From: Marisa cornuarietis
Taxonomy: Eukaryota; Mollusca; Gastropoda; Architaenioglossa; Ampullariidae
Length of the DNA stretch: 64,000 nucleotides
NCBI GenBank assembly: GCA_004794655.1
Contig: SMMW01000056.1
Coordinates: forward strand, 1,426,001-1,490,000
Direction of reading: 5' to 3'
Part shown: piece after piece, positions 54,501 to 60,500 of the stretch
How the letters are laid out: each line of letters opens with the position of its first letter
Position numbering within the stretch: the first letter of the stretch is position 1
Position numbers and translations under genes: made by a program
The notes under the pieces: model-generated
What the model was told of the DNA's origin: nothing
Database searches by the model: none
What the model saw: the letters and a program-made list of their open reading frames with translations, nothing else

Positions 54501-57500
54501 GTTCTAGGTACATCCATGTTGACTGGACCTGAAAATAAAACGTTTATTGATGCATTAGACCTTTGCTGTAACTTGCATGATGTTTCTCCTTATGTGCTTA
54601 TTCAGAAATGAGCCAGAAACAGAGCTGGTTTATTTTATCTCCATAAAGAATATGATGATAACATTTTCTGGTCGGTCAAAAACCTCACATCTCTGTGTAA
54701 GATAACAAGTGGCACAGCATCTTTGAAAATCTGATGGAATAAAAACTAAAGACTCGACAACTAACTGATTCGCAAAAACTCACTGACTGAATATTCTCTC
54801 GTTGAGTAAAAATTTGAACGACTCCCAAACCTGCCAGCCTTGACTACTTATTTCCCTCATCATTGAACGCTCTATAAAACTGCCAACCCCACTTTGTTGT
54901 TATGAGATGTCCCCCAACCCACTCTTCTGGTGTGTGCAATGACTCAGGCATCTTCCCTGAGCAGTAGTGGACTTCTGGCATGCACCTTAGCCAACACCTG
55001 TCAAGGACATATAGCCCACCGACTGGTCAATCACAGGAACGTCTGAGCACATGCAAATGAATCTATATGCACCAGTGCAGGTGTGTATGTGTAAGTGTGC
55101 ATGTGCATGTGTTGGTGCTCCCTATCCCATTCTACCCGACCTAGAAACCATACACCCCAAATACCTGCTATTAAATCAAATTGACAACCCTGTCTGTGAC
55201 ACTACAGCTGGGGAAAGTAGGCCAAACAGACCGGAATGGGAAAGTTTAAGGGTACCCAAATGGGCTGTGTTGTAACCAATATTAGGGAGGGACACAGAAT
55301 AAGGCTAGAGTCAACTGGAGCTATACAGTTGTGCTCCACGCAACAGTATCTCCTTCTGCCAGGTCAAGAATATATACAAATCAACAATACAGTGCACAAT
55401 AATAAAGCTCATCTATACAGTTCTCCCTTTCTCTATTCATATACTAAACTTTATGAAGCGTTCTGCTTAACAGGAATACACCTCAAGTGACTGTCCATTA
55501 GATGCTCAGTTACATCATCCATGAGAGCTGAGCATCTTATTGTTGCATGCCTCCCTGCCTCCCCATAGCCTTGAATGTATTGTAACAAATGATGTTTCAT
55601 AGTGTCGTTGTGGTCTCGTCCCTACAGCCAGTTTACATTTCTTACATGAGAAATGCTAAGGCAACCTCACAAAATGGGAAAACGTAACCCACACAAGGAG
55701 TTTAATATCGTTTTTAATATATTACATGTAATATATACATGTATTCCTAAGCACTTGCCTCCAAACAACTATTTTCTATTGCACTGGTGCACCCACATTC
55801 TCCCCAGCTCTTCATCCAGCAAGGCATTGTAATGATATCCTTGCTGTGTGAAACCAGAATACTGCTCCCAATCAAAGAATGCATTGTTAAATGATAGCAG
55901 CCAACTTGATTTAAGAGGTTCGCTATCTGCTCAGGTCCAGAAAAGCCTCAACTCAGTGACCTATCACTCAGAATTTGCCATACAAGAATGGCAACTCCCT
56001 CCAAATTGTGTATGTCATACAAATGTACAAATGTAACAAAAAAGTGAATTTAGTCTAAAAGAAATAGATCTTTCCACATGACAAAGCAGGTGTGCTACCT
56101 TCAACCATTCATCTATGATTTCCTGCATGAGTACAAGCTTTTTTTCCCAGGCTGTCATCTCCTTCACGATGGGCTGGACAAAAGGTGAGCCACACATTGT
56201 CTGAGCCTTTACAATGTGGTCATCCAACAGCAACTGAATTTCATCCCCAAATGACAAGACGTATGCTCCCTACACAATAGGCAAAAAAAATTGTTTAGTC
56301 ATCAAATAATCAATAATTAGCCTTTTTTTTTTTTACACTGACATTCTTCACCTAATGACCAAGTTACATTTCTACAACTAAGTAAATAACCAAGCAACTA
56401 CCCTTACTAATATTTCAGGCATGATGTACCAGCTAAAACCCATGACTGTGCTTGGTATTTTGGTGAGGAGTGGGAGACTGGGCAAGCCACCCCTCCCCAT
56501 CTCCCGTTACAACAGTGGAGCAAAATGAAAAAACTCACCCATGAGCTACACTGATGAGAACCAGAAACTTGGCACAGTGGGGAGGATGCCAGATGCAAGC
56601 ATATGGCATGGGCCTTCTTGTGCATTGAGATGTGGTCAGAGCCCTCATCAGCCGTACAGCCATATTTGGCAGGCTTATCTTCAGTGGCATTTCTTTCAGG
56701 TCTCACTATTGTCTAAGTTTATGTCTGGCTTCCATGCACAAAGATGAGGAAGTGAAGGAACACCCATCTCCCTTTCTCTGGAAAAATTCCCAAGGGAGGG
56801 CACGAGGTCGCCAAACATCTGATCACAGTGACAGCTCCCATGTGTATGTGTGTGTGCATGTAGGTCTTGCCAAACCCCATGCTAGCATATTGTAATGTGC
56901 AGACATTCCAATGGATGCTCCTTCTCTCAACTCTACATCTGCTTTGGTTCCAGCAGCACATATTTGCTGTTTTCACCCTGGAGCCTTCAGTAAGGGTGTG
57001 CAGACTGTTAATTCAGCCCTTGACTGATTTAGCATGAAGTTTTTTCTGTGGCAAACATCCACATATGGGGCGCCAAGAGGGGAATTTTCTCAAATTTGCT
57101 ATTTCTAGCTATACATTGCAATGTATAATTATAGAATGCAATGTATGGCTATACATTGCATTTTATACTTATAGATTGCATTTTTTATTTATACAATTCA
57201 TTTTATACTTATAGATTGCATTCTATAGCTATACATTGCAATGCATAATTATGCATTGCAATGTATAGCTAGAGTGACAAAACTCGCTAAAAACCAAAGT
57301 GTTTCATTTATATTATACCCAGAAGTTGCTATCCAATTCATTTTATATATACCTTTCAATTCTTTAGCTATAGAATGCATTCTATCTATACATTCAAAAT
57401 CTATATTTATAGATTGCATTCTATAACTTCTGACTTGAAATGTATACGGAACGAGGCTGGCTCATTTGCATATGGGAAAAGAAGGTTGTTGTTGAAGGTG

Positions 57501-60500
57501 GAAATCCAGTGGGAGGTGATTCCGGAATCCTGCAGCTGGTCAGTGAATGTGGGCGAGGGGTCACACAGTGAGCCAAATGTCCGATATACGGGTCAGTGTA
57601 AAGAATGATTCACTTACTTATGTAATAAATATTTGGTCGGCGACGTTCTATTTTTAGCGAAGAATCTGGAGTGACGTATGGATAACGGCTGTTTGACGGT
57701 CTGCAGAAATGGGATTCCCCCTAATTTTAGCAGCGACTCTTGACACGTTGCGTGGTTTGATTGGTGTTTTATCGGGCTCGAAATACAGTGACCCCGCTCT
57801 AGAGTTTTCCAACCGCACATATGCAGTATCATGGTGGACGATGCGATTGCTGAGACCATATGCAGTGGCGAAAACACACACTACAGGAAGCTGTACAAAC
57901 TACAAGAGACCGTAGCAGAGATCACAAACAGTGATTCGGATGATCTAGAATAGGTGGATTCTCTGAATCAGGAACGAGATGGCAGTGAAATAGACGACAG
58001 TGTCGTGTTAGGTATGAAACAAAAAGAATCGGATTCTCAACATTCTGATGACAGCGACTGCGATCTCGATTTTGATCAAAGAAATGTAAAAGAAAGTTCC
58101 GACAACAGCAGTGAGACAGATGGTGGTGAATTTGTTGCACCATTGCCATCCAAAAGTAGGAAACAAATTGACATATATCCTACCATTTTCCACCACAATG
58201 AATCCATTCTTTCCTGTTGGATGGTGCGAGTTCAGCCTTTGAGATCTGGAATGGTGGGACAAACAGGTTTGGTGTTCCATCTGACTGGCAAAAAAAGTAC
58301 ATGCAACTGGAAATGATGTGTTAAATACCACAGGTGATGACATAAAATATAGCTCACTGTCTCTTTGTAAGGAATCAAGTTAAAGGCCAACTCCTTCCAG
58401 TCCAACTTCATCTTATCTAGTGCTTTTGACAGGGAGTGCTCCTTTGATGCCGCAATCCCAATTTCTTCCAGTCTTAATAAAAGAAATTACAAAATGTAAT
58501 AAATCAACTGTTTACCAAAAAATCCTTTAAGACACAAAAATAATAGAAGTTATATAGTATTAGCAAAAGAATTCTGCACTTTAAAAAAATCTATCATGTA
58601 AAGGTTTCTAAAAACACTCGATCATTTACATGCAGCAAGTACATGTAAAATACTTTGGTGCTGGAATCATAATATTTTTCACATAAAAAAATAAGAAACC
58701 ATCAGATTTTTATACTGCATAAAAATTGCAAAAACTAAACAAAAACTTGTGATATTTACTATTTTGTTGCTTTGGGTTAGGATGAAAAAATATTTATCAA
58801 GGTTTAACCATAACTGATCATGGCTAAACATTCATCTGAAGAACACATACAAGAGATATATGAGGTTATAGAACATCGTAAGTTACAAAACTATTGATAG
58901 ATGAATATTTTCAATCAGCTGTAAATTATATTTTATAGATATACATGTAATAAATAAAGCAACTTTAATACAGGGTTTCCTGATTGCACTATGTCCTAGT
59001 ACCACTTGAGGGTAATGGCTTATGACATTCCAATGCTCAGAATTAACACCAAGAAGGTCGCACTTTGTCTTTCAAGTATTAAACACAACTTGGCATATAA
59101 AAAGAAACTGCTCACTGTGGAAGAAATTTTGTTAAGTTGAATTCCAGCATGCTTTGCAATGAAGTATCTTCCTGTGGTGAAATGTCTTGCCCCATTATAG
59201 AACTCATCTGCAAAATCTCTTTACACTGCTTTAACTTCTCAAAGTCATTTTATACTCTTTCCATAAAACTGAAATAACATGACACGTACACAATTCAAGG
59301 AAAGGTAGCGGGTGATAGAAAACATAACATAATACACTACATGTGACAGGCTCTACGTGTGGTCTAAGCAAACAAGAAACCAATGCTAAAAATAAGGAAG
59401 GTCTCCTGGCAACAAACGTTGGCATCTTTTAAATTTCAGTCATGTATCTGACAGCAGAAGAATGATAATGCAAGTAAAACAAATTGTTGATGCACACCTG
59501 ATATGTCAGGCCTAAACTCTGTAATTACTTTTATAGATGTTAAAAATGTATTAAAGCAGTATGGAAAATGCATGGAACTGCAACAAGTCACAACATTAAT
59601 AACCGTTTTTCACATGTAAATAAAATCAAACAACTAAACCTACTTAACATATTCTGGAGGTGTCAGCAACAACTGCATCAGCACATTGGTAGAGGACAAA
59701 TTTTTTAATGCATCTTAAATCTTACCTGCACCCAGTGCCTGGGACGAATACCTGGATTGCAGATACAATGTAGTATGGGAAGGTTGAGCTTAAAAGCATC
59801 TATTTTCTTCATCACATTTCCTGCAATGCGCTTAGGACCAAGCTGGTCAGCGAAGGTTTTACATAGCTTGTAAACAGTGCGCCACATGTCTCCAACGTCT
59901 TGCTCTATTTCCTCAGAGTTCAGCTGATTAAATGGACCTTTCCCATATCATGCAACAAATTACACCAGGCTACAATATATGTAAGCATGACTTTCAAAAA
60001 GAAAACTAAATGCATACAAGATATTTAACTAGAGATGAAAACACCACTATGGTAAGCTTACAACAATACAATACAATACAACTTTATTTATCCCCAAGGG
60101 CAATTCCAAATAGTAGCAGTAATACATACATGACATAAAGAGATAAAACATACATATACATGATATAAAAATACATATACATAATATAAAGAGATAATAC
60201 AGACATATACATGATATAAAAAGAGATGATGTATACATGTTGAAATAGTTGTTTTTTTTCTCTCGTGCACGCACACGGTCACACACACACACACATTCCC
60301 AGCAACAATAAATATAGTGGATATAGTGGTGACCTTAGGTCACCTCAGGCTAGTATGAGTTCACGGCCAGTAGAATTGATCAGGTGAATGGCACGTGGAA
60401 TGAATGAATTGCGGTGGCGATTGGTTTTGCATACAGGCATCAGGTACCTACAGCCAGACCGCAAGAGTGAGAACTCACATGCCAACACATGATCAGAAAT

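Noticed and set aside
53899..54507. 202-codon plus-strand frame
   Set aside because: Antisense shadow of dynein exons 6 and 7.
57104..57430. CRISPR-like array
   Set aside because: Units are irregular, AT-rich and in both orientations, in an intron of an animal gene.
59208..59225. Earlier acceptor for exon 3 (aaagcag)
   Set aside because: It keeps frame but adds six residues between RHWVQ and MSSI where the family has none.
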